NCBI GenBank assembly: GCA_016720345.1
Contig: JADKKV010000003.1
Location: forward strand, 1-64,000
Origin: Thermomonas sp.
GTDB taxonomy: Bacteria > Pseudomonadota > Gammaproteobacteria > Xanthomonadales > Xanthomonadaceae
Length of the DNA: 64,000 nt
Direction of reading: 5' to 3'
In this document: positions 1 through 9,633 of the stretch, in pieces
Position numbering within the stretch: position 1 is the first letter of the stretch
Layout of the letters: each line of letters begins with the position of its first letter
The notes under the pieces: generated by a model
What the model saw: the letters and a program-made list of their open reading frames with translations, nothing else
Database searches by the model: none
Told to the model about the DNA's origin: nothing
Program-made: the position numbers and the translations under genes

Positions 1-600
1 GCATCGACGCCGGCAGCGACACGGCGACCCTGACCCATCGGTTGGTGGATATTTCGCGCTGGCAAGCAATGGTGCTGATGCTGGTGCTGTCGGGCCTGGT
101 GCTGTTTGGCCAGCACTTCATCCTTGCCTGGATGGGCCCCGGCTACGAACTGTCGTATTGGGTGCTGCTGTTGACGCTGGGACCCTATTCCCTCGAACTG
201 ATCGGCAACGTCCGCAATGTCGTGTTGCAGGTCAAGGGCCTGTACTGGTGGCGGGCGGGCGTTTTCCAGGTGGCGGCCCTGGTCAATATCCCCGCCACCC
301 TCTTCGCGCTGCGCCATTGGGGCATCCTGGGCGCCGCGGCGTGTACCGGCACCGGTATTTTCGCGGCCTACATGGGCGTGGCCTGGGTGCTGTCGCGCAA
401 GGCGGGCATTCCCGTGTTCGCCTACCTGCGCGGGGTCTGGAAGGGTATTGCGCCTGCCTTGCTGCTGGCTGTGGGCATTGGCGCGGTGGGGCGCCACGAT
501 GCTGCCCGATGCAGGCTGGCTCGCGCTTGCCGGCAAAGGTCTGCCTGTACTCGGTCGTGTACCTGGTCGCCATGTGGAGCATCGGCGCGAGGTCCGATGA
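1..600 (+). CDS. Polysaccharide flippase (Wzx/MATE-like), C-terminal part only
   Basis: The window opens inside this gene. Several hydrophobic helices are visible, for example around LVLSGLVLFGQHFILAW (from about base 70) and VLLLTLGPYSLELIGN (about 160-210), the pattern of the last transmembrane helices of Wzx/polysaccharide-export flippases, which move undecaprenyl-linked repeat units across the inner membrane. The frame breaks near 495 and again near 540; a last hydrophobic stretch (YSVVYLVAMWSIGA) resumes in a third frame, so the exact end is uncertain (about 600-640). It sits directly before a glycosyltransferase gene, as expected in an O-antigen or capsule locus. A second, complete flippase gene lies at 4511-6023, so this one may belong to a different assembly unit. 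Family-level call only. Confidence 0.6.
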
Positions 601-644
601 GCGGTCGCCGTGCGCGCCGCGCTTCGTCGAAAGGTGCCGGGGTG

Positions 645-1872
645 ATGCCCGGGCAGGGGGGGCGGCCGTGGGTCGCCTACGTCGGGCCATTCCCGTATCC
701 AGGGGGTGCAGCAGCCTCCCGGCGGGTGCTCGGCGTCGCGGAAAGCCTGTCGCTGGCGGGGTTTGACGTCGTTATTGCCAGCGGAGCAGGTGATTCGCCC
801 CAGGATGCAGGGAAATTGGTCGGGCAGGGCGAACGCATCGCCTGGTGTCACCTGCCCGAGCGTGTCGCCGAGCACTGGCCGCGGCCTTTGCGCCGGTTCC
901 GCTATGCCTTGATGGGCGGGCGCACGGTGGAATGGCTGGCATCGCAACCCACGCTGCCTGCTGCGGTCATCCTGTACAGCGGCTACACCCCTTACCTGCA
1001 GCGGCTGTTGCCATGGTGCCGGCGCAATCGGGTGCGCCTGCTGTTCGACGCGGTCGAGTGGTACGAGCCGGAGCACGCAAGCGGCTACCTGACATCGCCG
1101 TACCAGTGGAACATCGAATGGGCGATGCGCCGGTTGATCCCCAAGACCGATGGCGTGATCGCGATCAGCCGTACCTGGCCGACTACTACCGCAGGCGCGG
1201 CGTGCCGGTCGCCATCGTGCCGCCCACCACCAGCGCGATCGCGGCGGGCGACTGGCAGCCCGATGGCGTCCTGCGCCTGTGCTATGCCGGCTCGCCCGGC
1301 AGCCACAAGGACGACCTGGGCACGGTGCTGCAGGCGGTTGCGCGGCTGGCGGATGAAGGCGCCGCGGTGCGCCTGGACGTGGCCGGCCCCGAGCCTGTCC
1401 ACGTCGCGGCCCTGCTTGGGTTGGACGCCTGCACCGGCATCCCATGGCTGCATGCGCACGGGATGCTGCCGCAGGCGGCGGTCGGCCAACTGGTGGGCAA
1501 GGCCGACTTCACCGTGCTGGTGCGCGAGGATCGCCGCCAGTCCAATGCCGGCTTCCCGACCAAGTTCGTCGAGAGTTTCGCCGCCGGCACGCCGGTGATC
1601 GCCAACCTGACCAGCGACCTTGGCGAGCACCTGCGCGATGGCGAGACCGGCCTGGCCTGCGCGTCCAACGACGTCGACAGCCTGGCCGCCACCCTGCGGC
1701 GCGCCCTTGCGCTGGATGTCGATGCCAGGCGCCGGATGCGCGCGGCATGGCGCACGCCGGTGCCGCATTCCATCCGCGCGCGTATTCCGCGGCGCTGCGC
1801 GACCTTGCGTGCGCGGGAATTGATCTCGCCAGGCGTCATGACCCGGCCGCGCCTTATCATGTACGACTCTGA
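645..1872 (+). CDS. Glycosyltransferase, GT4-like, two frameshifts
   Basis: Probable retaining GT-B glycosyltransferase adding a sugar to a lipid-linked glycan. The ATG at 645 precedes WVAYVGPFPYPGGAAASRRV, the usual N-terminal strand and Gly-rich loop of GT4 enzymes. The C-terminal half carries LCYAGSPGSHKD (strand at the start of the second Rossmann domain) and FPTKFVESFAAGTPVIAN, the nucleotide-sugar-binding E-x7-E-like region. Homology runs through three frames: a 1-base loss near 1170 (ISR followed by YLADYY) and another near 1740; in the last frame the protein ends at 1872. About 408 residues, normal for the family. Substrate unknown. Confidence 0.7.
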
Positions 1873-1887
1873 ATCCCGGGATCTCCC

Positions 1888-2673
1888 ATGAACGACGGCG
1901 CGAACGAGCGGGATATCCGCGCGTACGAAGCGGCCTACGCCTCGACCTACGATTTCGAGTCGGTGCAGGTCCGGTTCCGCCGCGAGGCCGTGCTCGGCAG
2001 CCTGCTTGCGCGCAAGCCGCGCCGCGTGGTCGAGATCGGCTGCGGCATGGAGCCCTTGCTGCCGCATTACCTGGCCAGCGGCAACACCATCGACTCGTGG
2101 GTGGTGGTCGAGCCCGCGCCGATGTTCGCGCAGGCGGCCCGCGAGGCCGGCAAGGACTGCGCGGGCATGGTAGTGATCGAGGACTTCTACGGCGACGAAG
2201 TGGCGAATCGGATCCTCGAAGCGCACGGCCTTGCGGACATGGTGGTGTGTTCGGGCCTGTTGCACGAGGTCGCCGACCCGATGGGATTGCTGCATGCGAT
2301 CCGCAAGGTGATGGCGGACGACGCGCTCGTCCACGTCAATGTGCCGAATGCGGCCAGCCTGCATCGCCGGCTCGCCAGGGCGATGGGCCTGATCCGGGAC
2401 CTCGAGACCCTGAGCGACCGCAACGTGGAGCTGCAGCAGCACCGCGTGTACTCGCTCGCCACCTTGCAGCGCGACCTGCAGGCGGCCGGCCTGCGGCCAG
2501 TGGAGGACGGCGGCATCCTGATGAAGCCGTTCACCCACGCGCAGATGTCGACGGTGGTGGACGCGCTGGGAAGCGACATCCTGGCCGGGCTGGCCGTGCT
2601 GGGCGCGGGAGCTGCCCGAGCTCTCGTCCGAAATTTTCGTCAACGCGACTGCCGAGGCCCGGTGAACGCGTGA
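1888..2673 (+). CDS. SAM-dependent methyltransferase, class I
   Basis: The ATG at 1888 opens a 261-residue protein with the class I methyltransferase motif I VVEIGCGMEPLLPH at about residues 47-60, an acidic strand end (VVVEPAP) and a post-motif region VVCSGLLHEVADP. This is the layout of small-molecule or sugar methyltransferases, so the likely role is methylation of a sugar or nucleotide-sugar in the polysaccharide pathway. Its stop (2671-2673) overlaps the GTG start of the next gene by four bases. The last 20 residues look unlike protein; a shift near 2605 would instead give ELPELSSEIFVNATAEAR ending at 2665, so a frame error near the end is likely. Acceptor unknown. Confidence 0.7.
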   Translation: MNDGANERDIRAYEAAYASTYDFESVQVRFRREAVLGSLLARKPRRVVEIGCGMEPLLPHYLASGNTIDSWVVVEPAPMFAQAAREAGKDCAGMVVIEDFYGDEVANRILEAHGLADMVVCSGLLHEVADPMGLLHAIRKVMADDALVHVNVPNAASLHRRLARAMGLIRDLETLSDRNVELQQHRVYSLATLQRDLQAAGLRPVEDGGILMKPFTHAQMSTVVDALGSDILAGLAVLGAGAARALVRNFRQRDCRGPVNA

Positions 2674-3611
2674 ATATCCGGATCGAACGCTACGGCAGCG
2701 AGCACGCCGACGCGTGGGCAAGCGTGCTGCGCAACGCGAAGAACGGGATCTTCCAGTTCGAGCGCGCGTACATGGAGTACCACGCGGATCGCTTCAAGGA
2801 TGTGTCGCTGTTGGCGTTCGTCGATGACCAGCCGGTTGCGATCCTGCCCGCGGCCATCGACGCGCACGGATTGGTGACCAGCCATCCGGGCCTGACCTTC
2901 GGTGGCGTGGTGCTGGATGCGCGGATCCGCAGCGGCGTCGCCTTCGAGGTCTTCGACGCGATGTTCGCGTTCCTGCGCGAATGCGGCGGGCGGCGTTGCG
3001 TGGTCAAGCTGCTGCCAGCCGCGCTTTCGTCGTATCCGTCGGCGGAGCTGGAATATGCGTTGTGGCGCCGCGGGTTCACCCTGCAGCGGCGCGACCTGTC
3101 CAGCCTGCTGCCGCTGGGTGCGGCGCTGCCGTTCAACAATTTGAAGTCCAGGGGCGTGAAGAAAGCGGCGAAGGCCGGCATCGAGGTCGGCGCCGACGAC
3201 GTGTCGGTGTTCCATGCGCTGCTGCAAGCGGTCCTGGCCGCCAAGCACGGAGTCGCGCCGGTGCATTCGAGCGAAGAACTCGTGCTGCTGCAGGGCAGGT
3301 TCCCCGAGCGCATCTTCTGTCGCTTGGCGCGGTTGCGTGGCGATCCGGTGGCAGGTGCATTGGTCTTCGATTACGGGCGCGCCTGGCACACGCAATACCT
3401 GGCATGTTCCGACCAGGGGCGTGACACTGGCGCGCTGGACCTGGTGGTTCACGAACTGATCCGCGAAGCGCGCGAGCGCGACGCGGAGTGCCTGAGCTTC
3501 GGCACATCCACCGTTGAAGCGGGCCGCGTGATCAACGAAGGGCTGCTCTGGCAGAAGGAAAGCTACGGCGCCCGCGCGATCGTCCACGATTTCTACGAAG
3601 GTGACTTGTGA
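2670..3611 (+). CDS. FemAB-like/GNAT-fold acyltransferase
   Basis: A 313-residue protein from a GTG start at 2670, within the GTGA overlap with the upstream methyltransferase. The middle region (FNNLKSRGVKKAAKAGIEV) matches the R-x-x-VRKAxKAGIEV strand/helix of FemAB-like and BioF2-like acyltransferases (PF13480 type), and the C-terminal half has the second acetyltransferase fold with GALVFDYGRAWHTQYLACS. Such proteins occur in polysaccharide and exosortase loci, where they transfer acyl or aminoacyl groups. Intact frame, codon use like its neighbours. The substrate cannot be read from sequence. Confidence 0.7.
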   Translation: MNIRIERYGSEHADAWASVLRNAKNGIFQFERAYMEYHADRFKDVSLLAFVDDQPVAILPAAIDAHGLVTSHPGLTFGGVVLDARIRSGVAFEVFDAMFAFLRECGGRRCVVKLLPAALSSYPSAELEYALWRRGFTLQRRDLSSLLPLGAALPFNNLKSRGVKKAAKAGIEVGADDVSVFHALLQAVLAAKHGVAPVHSSEELVLLQGRFPERIFCRLARLRGDPVAGALVFDYGRAWHTQYLACSDQGRDTGALDLVVHELIREARERDAECLSFGTSTVEAGRVINEGLLWQKESYGARAIVHDFYEGDL

Positions 3612-3664
3612 TGGCAGACATTCGATCGATGCGCGCGACCATGGCGCAGGACCCGGCGCGATGA
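3611..3664 (+). pseudogene. 17-codon remnant with intact gene junctions
   Basis: ATG at 3611 overlaps the stop of the preceding gene (TGATG) and a TGA at 3662-3664 overlaps the ATG of the next gene (ATGA). Both junctions look like those of a true operon gene, yet only 17 codons lie between them. I read this as a gene that has lost nearly all of its interior, in the chromosome or in assembly. Too little is left to name it; a sugar isomerase or acetyltransferase would be usual before a DegT-family aminotransferase. Confidence 0.4.
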
Positions 3665-4506
3665 TCCCGTTCCTCGACCTGCGCGCCGGCTACGACGAAC
3701 TGCGTCCGGAGATCGACGCGGCGATCTCGCGGGTGCTGGACTCCGGCATGTACATCCTCGGCGAGGAAGTGGCGGCATTCGAGCGCGAATACGCCGCGTA
3801 TTGCGGCTGCAAGCACGCGATCGGCGTGGCCAACGGGCTGGACGCGCTGCACCTGGCGCTGCGCGCGATGGACGTGGGGCCGGGCGATGAGGTCATCGTG
3901 CCGTCGAACACCTACATCGCCACCTGGCTGGCGGTCAGCCAGTGCGGGGCGACGCCGGTGCCGGTGGAGCCGGTGGAGGGCACCAGCAATCTCGACCCGG
4001 CCCTGGTCGAAGCCGCCTTGGCCGAGCGCCTGCGCGTGCTGCGCAACTACGGCTCGCGGGTGAAGTACGTCAACGACGTGCAGGGCTGGAACAGCCGCCT
4101 GGATCCGCTGCAGGCCGCAGTGCTGCGGGTGAAGCTGGCGCACCTGGACGACTGGAACGCACGCCGGCGCGCCATCGCGGCGCGTTACCTGGACGGCCTG
4201 CGCGATGCCGGCGTGGCGCTGCCCGAGGTTCCCGACTGGGCCGAGCCGGCATGGCATCTGTTCGTGGTGCGCTCCCCGCGTCGCGATGCGCTGCAGGCAC
4301 GGCTGGGCGAGGCCGGCATCGGCACGCTGATCCACTATCCGTTGCCGCCGCATCGGCAGCAGGCCTACGCCGAACTGGGTTTCAGCGCGGATGCCTTCCC
4401 GATCGCGAATCGCCTCGCGGACCAGTTGCTGAGCCTGCCGATCGGCCCGCACCAGCCCGAGGCCGCCACGTCCGCCGTGATCGATGCGGTGCGCGCGGGC
4501 GCCTGA
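3661..4506 (+). CDS. DegT/DnrJ-type sugar aminotransferase lacking its PLP-lysine segment
   Basis: The ATG at 3661 starts IPFLDLRAGYDELRPEI, the classic opening of DegT/DnrJ/EryC1/StrS aminotransferases, which make amino sugars from keto nucleotide sugars with PLP. The N-terminal part (GVANGLDALHLAL, EVIVPSNTYIAT) and the C-terminal part (LRNYGSRVKYVNDVQGWNSR, ending in a normal small domain) are intact and in one frame. Between residue ~112 (DPALVEAALA) and ERLRVLRNYG about 80 residues normally present in the family are missing, including the conserved SFYPGKNLG-type segment with the catalytic lysine. The product is 281 residues against about 365 in the family and should be inactive as written. 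Confidence 0.8.
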   Translation: MIPFLDLRAGYDELRPEIDAAISRVLDSGMYILGEEVAAFEREYAAYCGCKHAIGVANGLDALHLALRAMDVGPGDEVIVPSNTYIATWLAVSQCGATPVPVEPVEGTSNLDPALVEAALAERLRVLRNYGSRVKYVNDVQGWNSRLDPLQAAVLRVKLAHLDDWNARRRAIAARYLDGLRDAGVALPEVPDWAEPAWHLFVVRSPRRDALQARLGEAGIGTLIHYPLPPHRQQAYAELGFSADAFPIANRLADQLLSLPIGPHQPEAATSAVIDAVRAGA

Positions 4507-4510
4507 GGCG

Positions 4511-6023
4511 ATGTCCGGCAAGAGTTCCTATCGGCAGATCCTGCGCTCGTCCGCGGTGATGGGCGGTGCGCAGGCGATCAACTACATGGTCGGCCTGCTG
4601 CGGATCAAGGTGGTGGCGGTGCTGCTGGGACCGGCCGGCGTCGGCGTGATCGGCCTGTACACCTCGGCCAGCAACCTGGTGGGAGCGGTGACCGGCCTGG
4701 GCCTGCAGCGCAGCGCGGTGCGCGCCATTGCCATCGCGGACGGCGATCCTGTCGCGGTGGCGCGCGCCACCCGCATGCTGCGACGCCTGTGCTGGGCGAC
4801 CGGCGTGCTGGGGTGGGTGGCCAGCGTGGCGCTGGCGATCCCGCTGAGCCGGATGATGTTCCAGTCCAGCACGCATGCCTGGGCCCTGGCGATCCTGGGC
4901 GGCACCCTGCTGCTGGGCGCGATCAACGGCGGGCAACTGGCGTTGCTGCGCGGCTTGCGCCGGATCGACGACATCGCGCGCGTGCAGGTCGTCGGTGCGG
5001 TGCTGAACACGATCGTGACGGTTGCGTTGTATGCGTGGCTGCGCGAGCGCGGCATCGTCCCGGTGATGCTCGCCACCGCGACGGTCTCGCTGGCGATCAG
5101 CTGGTGGTTCGTGCGCAAGGTCGAATTCCCGGCGATGAGCATGACCTGGACCGAGGCGGTGGCCGAGGCCAAGCCGATGGTCAGCCTCGGCATCGCCCTG
5201 ATGACCAGCACCGTGCTGTCGATGGTGCTGGAGTTCTACACCGCGCAGCCTGGTCAGCCGGACCTACGGCGTGGATGCCGTCGGCATCTACCAGGCGGCG
5301 TGGTCGCTGTCGGGCATGTTCGCGGGATTCGTGCTGACCGCGATGGGCACCGACTTCTATCCGCGCCTGACCGCGGTCATCGACGACCGCGTTGCCGCGA
5401 TCCGCGAAATCAACGAGCAGACCGAGATCGGCGTGCTGCTTGCCTTGCCCGGGCTGCTGGTGACCCTGGCGCTGGCCAAGTGGATCGTCTGGGCGCTGTA
5501 TTCGTCCGCGTTCGCGCCCGCCACCAACGTGCTGGTGTGGATGTCGCTGGGCGTGTTCGGACGGGTGGTGTCGTGGCCGTTGGGCTATGTGCAACTGGCC
5601 CTCAACACGGGCAAGTGGTACGCCGCCACCGAATTCTTCTTCATCGCCCTGCAAGCGGCGCTGGTGACGTGGATGGTGCCGCGCTTCGGCGTGGTCGGTG
5701 CCGCGTATGCCTTCTTCGGCTGCTATGTGTCTTATTTCATCGGGATGTCATTGCTCACCCGCAGGCTGATCGGCTTCCGCCATTCGCCGGCCGCCCTCCG
5801 CCTGATCGCGATCGCGACCCTGCTGATGCTGGTGACGATGGCGGTCAGCCGCCTGCTGCCGGACCTGCCGGCGGCCATCCTCGGCAGCGCCTGCGCCTTC
5901 GTGGGCGGGCTCTGGTGCCTGCGCGGGTTGTCGCACCGGCTGGGCAACGATCACCGGCTGATCCGCGCGGCCACCAGGATCCCCGGCATTTCGCGCGTGC
6001 TGGCGAAGCAGGAACCGCAATGA
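4511..6023 (+). CDS. O-antigen/capsule repeat-unit flippase (Wzx-like), one frameshift
   Basis: Multi-helix inner-membrane protein of the MATE/MVF clan (about 503 residues when repaired). The ATG at 4511 gives SGKSSYRQILRSSAVMGGAQ, typical of O-antigen translocases, with helix pairs throughout, including LLRIKVVAVLLGPAGVGVIG. One extra C near 5250 shifts the frame (read ...YTAQLVSRTYGVDAVGIYQ); the second half then runs open to the stop at 6023. It should flip the undecaprenyl-linked repeat unit to the periplasm. Its stop overlaps the next gene's ATG (ATGA at 6020-6023). Confidence 0.8.
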
Positions 6024-7057
6024 GCGTGATCGAAGACGGCCCGATGCAAGAAGGCGGACCAACGCAGGCGCCGCTCGCGACCTTCACCGTGTTCGCGTAC
6101 AACCAGGAGGCCTACGTGGCCGAGGCGGTGCGCGGCGCGCTGGCGCAGCGCTACCGACCGCTGCAGGTGATCCTCTCGGACGATGCGTCGACCGATCGCA
6201 CCTTCGAGGTGATGACCGAAGCCGCGCGGGCTTGCCCGCCCGATGTCTCCCTGATCCTGAACCGAAACCCGCACAACATCGGCATCGCCAGGCATATCAA
6301 CAAGGTCGCCGGTCTGGCCGATGGCAAGTATCTGGTGTTGTCGGCGGGAGACGATGTCAGCCTGCCCGAACGCACCGGCATCTCCGTCGAGGCGCTGGCC
6401 AACGATGCGCAGGGACGATTGGCACTGCATTCCGCGGTGACCAATGTCGATGCCGAGGGCCGAACCCTGTTCGTGCGTGAGAACCCGCACCATGGTCGGC
6501 TGGGCTCGCCGCAAGCGGTGCTTGCGCACGACGTCTACCTGACAGGGAGCTCGGTGACGGTCGACAGGCGGCTGTATGCCGATTTCCCGGCATTGCTGCC
6601 CGACGTGGTCAACGAAGACAAGGTGACCGCGTTCCGCTGCGCGTTCCTTGGCGGCGCCGTGTACATCGAGCAGCCATTGGTCAACTACCGGGCTGGCGTG
6701 GGTGTGTCGACGCTCAATGGGGCGCTCCTGCATGGCCGAGACGATCCAGCCAGGGAGGCGCGCTACGTCAGGACGGGCCTGGCCAGGCGCCGCTCGGTGC
6801 TTGCGCAGATGCAGCTCGATTGCACCAAGGAGCCGATCGCCGGGAAGGTGGATCCGTCGCTGGAAGGTGCCATCGCCAGCGAGGCGCGCACGCTCGACCG
6901 CCTGCTGGCATTCGCCGACAAGCCGCACTTCCTCGCTTTGCCCGGCGTGTTCCGCGCGGCGGGGCTGGACAGGAAGACCGTGAAGCTGGTGATCCTGTTC
7001 CTGATGCCGGGCCTGTTCACCCTCTACAAGGGACTCGTCCGCCGGCGCGATCGCTGA
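6020..7057 (+). CDS. Glycosyltransferase family 2
   Basis: A 345-residue GT-A enzyme starting within the ATGA overlap at 6020. Residues ~20-60 hold FTVFAYNQEAYVAEAVRGAL and LSDDASTDRTFEV, the nucleotide-binding strand and first Asp pair of GT2 enzymes; KYLVLSAGDDV near residue 115 is the DXD-like metal site. A hydrophobic patch at the C-terminus (LVILFLMPGLFTLYKG) may anchor it to the membrane. Likely an inverting transferase extending the repeat unit. Followed by a gap of about 135 bases before the FucNAc genes. Confidence 0.75.
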   Translation: MSVIEDGPMQEGGPTQAPLATFTVFAYNQEAYVAEAVRGALAQRYRPLQVILSDDASTDRTFEVMTEAARACPPDVSLILNRNPHNIGIARHINKVAGLADGKYLVLSAGDDVSLPERTGISVEALANDAQGRLALHSAVTNVDAEGRTLFVRENPHHGRLGSPQAVLAHDVYLTGSSVTVDRRLYADFPALLPDVVNEDKVTAFRCAFLGGAVYIEQPLVNYRAGVGVSTLNGALLHGRDDPAREARYVRTGLARRRSVLAQMQLDCTKEPIAGKVDPSLEGAIASEARTLDRLLAFADKPHFLALPGVFRAAGLDRKTVKLVILFLMPGLFTLYKGLVRRRDR

Positions 7058-7112
7058 CGGCGTGAAAGCGTGCCGCCTGCGGTGCCGGGCGCGGGCAGGG
7101 GGCCCGCTTCGG

Positions 7113-7119
7113 TGATAAT
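7113..7119 (+). promoter_or_regulatory. Candidate extended -10 element upstream of the capE-like gene
   Basis: In the 136-base gap before the capE-like gene, TGATAAT stands out in GC-rich sequence and matches an extended -10 hexamer (GATAAT). I see no good -35 at the right distance. It would give the FucNAc genes their own start of transcription. Weak evidence. Confidence 0.3.
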
Positions 7120-7193
7120 GGCCGGCATCATGGCGCGCCGTCGCGCGCGCCCCAGCACCATGTCGCATCGCCAAGCTGCATTGGCCGAGGAGA

Positions 7194-8233
7194 GTGAGGT
7201 TGTTCGAGAACAAGACGCTCCTGATCAGCGGCGGCACCGGCTCCTTCGGCAACGCCGTGCTGCGCCGGTTCCTGCAGACGGATATCGGCGAGATCCGCAT
7301 CCTCAGCCGCGACGAGAAGAAGCAGGACGACATGCGCAAGCGCTATGCGTCCGACAAGCTGAAGTTCTACATCGGCGACGTGCGCGACCCGGCCAGCGTG
7401 ATGAACGCGATGCGCGGGGTGGACTACGTGTTCCACGCGGCGGCGCTCAAGCAGGTGCCGTCCTGCGAGTTCCATCCGATGGAAGCGGTGAAGACCAATG
7501 TCATCGGCACCGAGAACGCCACCGAGGCGGCGATCCAGTGCGGCGTCAAGCGCATGATCTGCCTGAGCACGGACAAGGCGGTGTATCCCATCAACGCCAT
7601 GGGCATTTCCAAGGCGATGATGGAAAAGGTGTTCGTGGCCAAGTCGCGCAACGTCGATCCGGCGAAGACCACGATCTGCGGGACGCGCTACGGCAACGTG
7701 ATGGCCTCGCGCGGGTCGGTGATCCCGCTGTTCGTCAACCAGATCAATGCTGGCAGCCGATCACCATCACCGACCCGGAAATGACCCGGTTCATGATGAC
7801 CCTGGACGATGCGGTCGACCTGGTGCTGTATGCCTTCGAACATGGCAAGAGTGGTGACATCTTCGTGCAGAAGGCACCCGCCGCCACCATGCAAACGCTG
7901 GCGCAGGCACTGACCCAACTGCTGGGCAGGCCGGATCACCCGATCCAGATCATCGGCACCCGCCACGGCGAGAAGAAGCACGAGGCGCTGATGAGCCGGG
8001 AAGAGATGTCCCAGGCACAGGACCTGCCCGGCTACTTCCGGGTGCCGCCGGACCTGCGCGACCTCAACTACGGGAGGTTCGTGGAACAGGGCGAAAAGAA
8101 GATCAGCGAAGCCCAGGACTACACCTCAGCCAACACCCAGCGCCTGGACGTGGATGGCATGAAGACCCTTCTGATGAAGCTGGACTTCATCCGCGACCTG
8201 GTGGCCGGCCGCCCGGCCGTGCCGGTGGATTGA
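7194..8233 (+). CDS. UDP-GlcNAc 4,6-dehydratase/5-epimerase (CapE/FnlA/WbjB type), one frameshift
   Basis: First step of UDP-N-acetyl-L-fucosamine synthesis: dehydration and C5 epimerisation of UDP-GlcNAc. A GTG start at 7194, behind a GAGGAG ribosome site, opens LFENKTLLISGGTGSFGNAV, the Gly-rich NAD(P)-binding motif of the CapE family, followed by ILSRDEKKQDDMRKRY. The active-site stretch STDKAVYPINAMGISKAMME shows the S...M-x3-K arrangement of this subfamily. One A is missing near 7752 (GK before PITITDPEMTRFMM), shifting the frame; the rest runs to 8233. CapF- and CapG-like genes follow, which supports the assignment. Confidence 0.88.
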
Positions 8234-8234
8234 C

Positions 8235-9343
8235 ATGAAGATCCTCGTCACCGGCGCCGACGGCTTCATCGGCAAGAACCTGTGCGTTGCGCTTGGAGAG
8301 CGCGAAGGTTTCCAGGTGCTGCCGATCACCCGCGCCAGCAGCGACGCCGAGCTTGCCGAGGCGGTGGCCAGCGCGGACGCGGTGATCCACCTCGCCGGCG
8401 TCAACCGCCCGCAGGATCCGGCCGAGTTCGCGGCGGGCAATGCCGACTTCACGGCGCGCCTGTGCGCATTGCTGGCATCCGGGGGGCGGCCGGTTCCGGT
8501 CGCGTTTGCGTCCTCCATCCAGGCGGAGCGCGACAATCCCTACGGCGCAGCAAGCGCCACGCGGAAGAGCATCTTTCTGAGTACGCCAATGCAACCGGCG
8601 CGCCCGTCGCGATCTACCGGTTCGCCAATGTGTTCGGCAAGTGGAGCCGGCCCGACTACAACTCGGCGGTCGCCACGTTCTGCCACAACATCGCGCGTGG
8701 GTTGCCGATCCGCATCGACGATCCGTCGGCGCCGGTGCGCCTGGTCTACATCGACGACGTGGTGTCCGAGTTGCTGCGTTTCCTCGCGGATCCTGGCCAG
8801 GGCACCCGCTTCCAGGAAGCAGGGCCGGTGTACACGACGACCGTCGGCGAGCTCGCGCGACAGATCGAGGCCTTCCGCGAGGTGCGCAGCACGCTGGTGA
8901 CCGAGCGTGTCGGCACCGGCTTGGTACGAGCGCTGTACGCGACCTACGTCAGCTTCCTGCCGCCCGAGGCGTTCAGTTACGGCGTGCAGAAGCATGGCGA
9001 TGCGCGTGGCGTGTTCGTGGAGATGCTGAAGACGCCCGATTGCGGGCAGTTCTCGTTCTTCACCGCGCACCCGGGCATCACCCGCGGCGGCCACTACCAC
9101 CACAGCAAGACCGAGAAATTCCTGGTGATCAGGGGCAGGGCGCGCTATCGCTTCCGCCACCTGCTCACCGACGAGGCCTTCGAGGTCGACAGCGATGGCG
9201 ATGAACCGCTCGTCGTGGAAACGATCCCCGGCTGGGCGCACGACATCACCAATATCGGCGACGACGAGCTGGTGGTGATGTTGTGGGCCAATGAAATCTT
9301 CGACCGGCAACAACCGGACACGGTGGCGAGCAGGGTGGCTTGA
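8235..9343 (+). CDS. UDP-2-acetamido-2,6-dideoxy-hexulose reductase (CapF/FnlB/WbjC type), one frameshift
   Basis: Second step of UDP-L-FucNAc synthesis. The N-terminal SDR domain begins MKILVTGADGFIGKNLCVAL and lacks one base near 8550, where NPYGASKRHAEEHLSEY is recovered by changing frame. The C-terminal third is a cupin with the metal-binding pattern GITRGGHYHHSKTEKFLVI and ETIPGWAHDITNIG, the two-domain layout specific to CapF. Starts one base after the CapE-like stop. About 369 residues, normal length. Its partner gene (CapG) is separated from it by an inserted toxin-antitoxin pair. Confidence 0.88.
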
Positions 9344-9363
9344 CTCCGGCGTCTGGAATGTCA

Positions 9364-9391
9364 GGATATACATCTCGATGAGCGTATATCC
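9364..9391. promoter_or_regulatory. Inverted repeat, likely operator of the toxin-antitoxin pair
   Basis: GGATATAC at 9364-9371 and GTATATCC at 9384-9391 form perfect 8-base inverted arms around a 12-base spacer, 11 bases before the antitoxin ATG and next to its GGAGG ribosome site. AbrB/MazE-type antitoxins typically bind such palindromes to repress their own operon, so autoregulation is a fair inference. Confidence 0.55.
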
Positions 9392-9402
9392 GGAGGGTCG
9401 TC

Positions 9403-9633
9403 ATGAAAGTCGCCAAATGGGGCAACAGCCTGGCCGTGCGCTTGCCCGCGGCCGTGGTCGAGGTGCTGCAGCTGCAGGACGGGGACGAAATCGAAATTCG
9501 CGCCGAAGGCCAGCGGATCCTGACGGTGTGCAAGAAGCCCGACATCGAGGAAATGTTCGCGCGTGTGCGCAAGCTGCGCGGTGCGATCCCCAGGGATTTC
9601 AAGTTCGACCGCGACGAGGCCAATGAGCGATAA
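9403..9633 (+). CDS. AbrB/MazE-type antitoxin
   Basis: A 76-residue protein. Residues 1-45 (KVAKWGNSLAVRLPAAVVE, LQDGDEIEIR) match the swapped-hairpin SpoVT/AbrB DNA-binding domain of MazE/VapB antitoxins; the acidic and basic C-terminal tail would wrap the toxin. It has a GGAGG ribosome site and a palindrome directly upstream. Its end overlaps the toxin start by 11 bases, so the two are co-translated. The pair splits the CapF-CapG gene pair. Confidence 0.85.
   Translation: MKVAKWGNSLAVRLPAAVVEVLQLQDGDEIEIRAEGQRILTVCKKPDIEEMFARVRKLRGAIPRDFKFDRDEANER

Noticed and set aside
42-1598. A single 518-codon frame joining flippase and glycosyltransferase
   Set aside because: Homology inside it changes from one family to another and its ends are out-of-frame shadow; it is two genes read through an indel, not a fusion protein.
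1282-2721. Long His/Arg-rich - strand frames opposite the polysaccharide genes
   Set aside because: Shadows of GC-rich + strand genes, with the composition expected from antisense reading.
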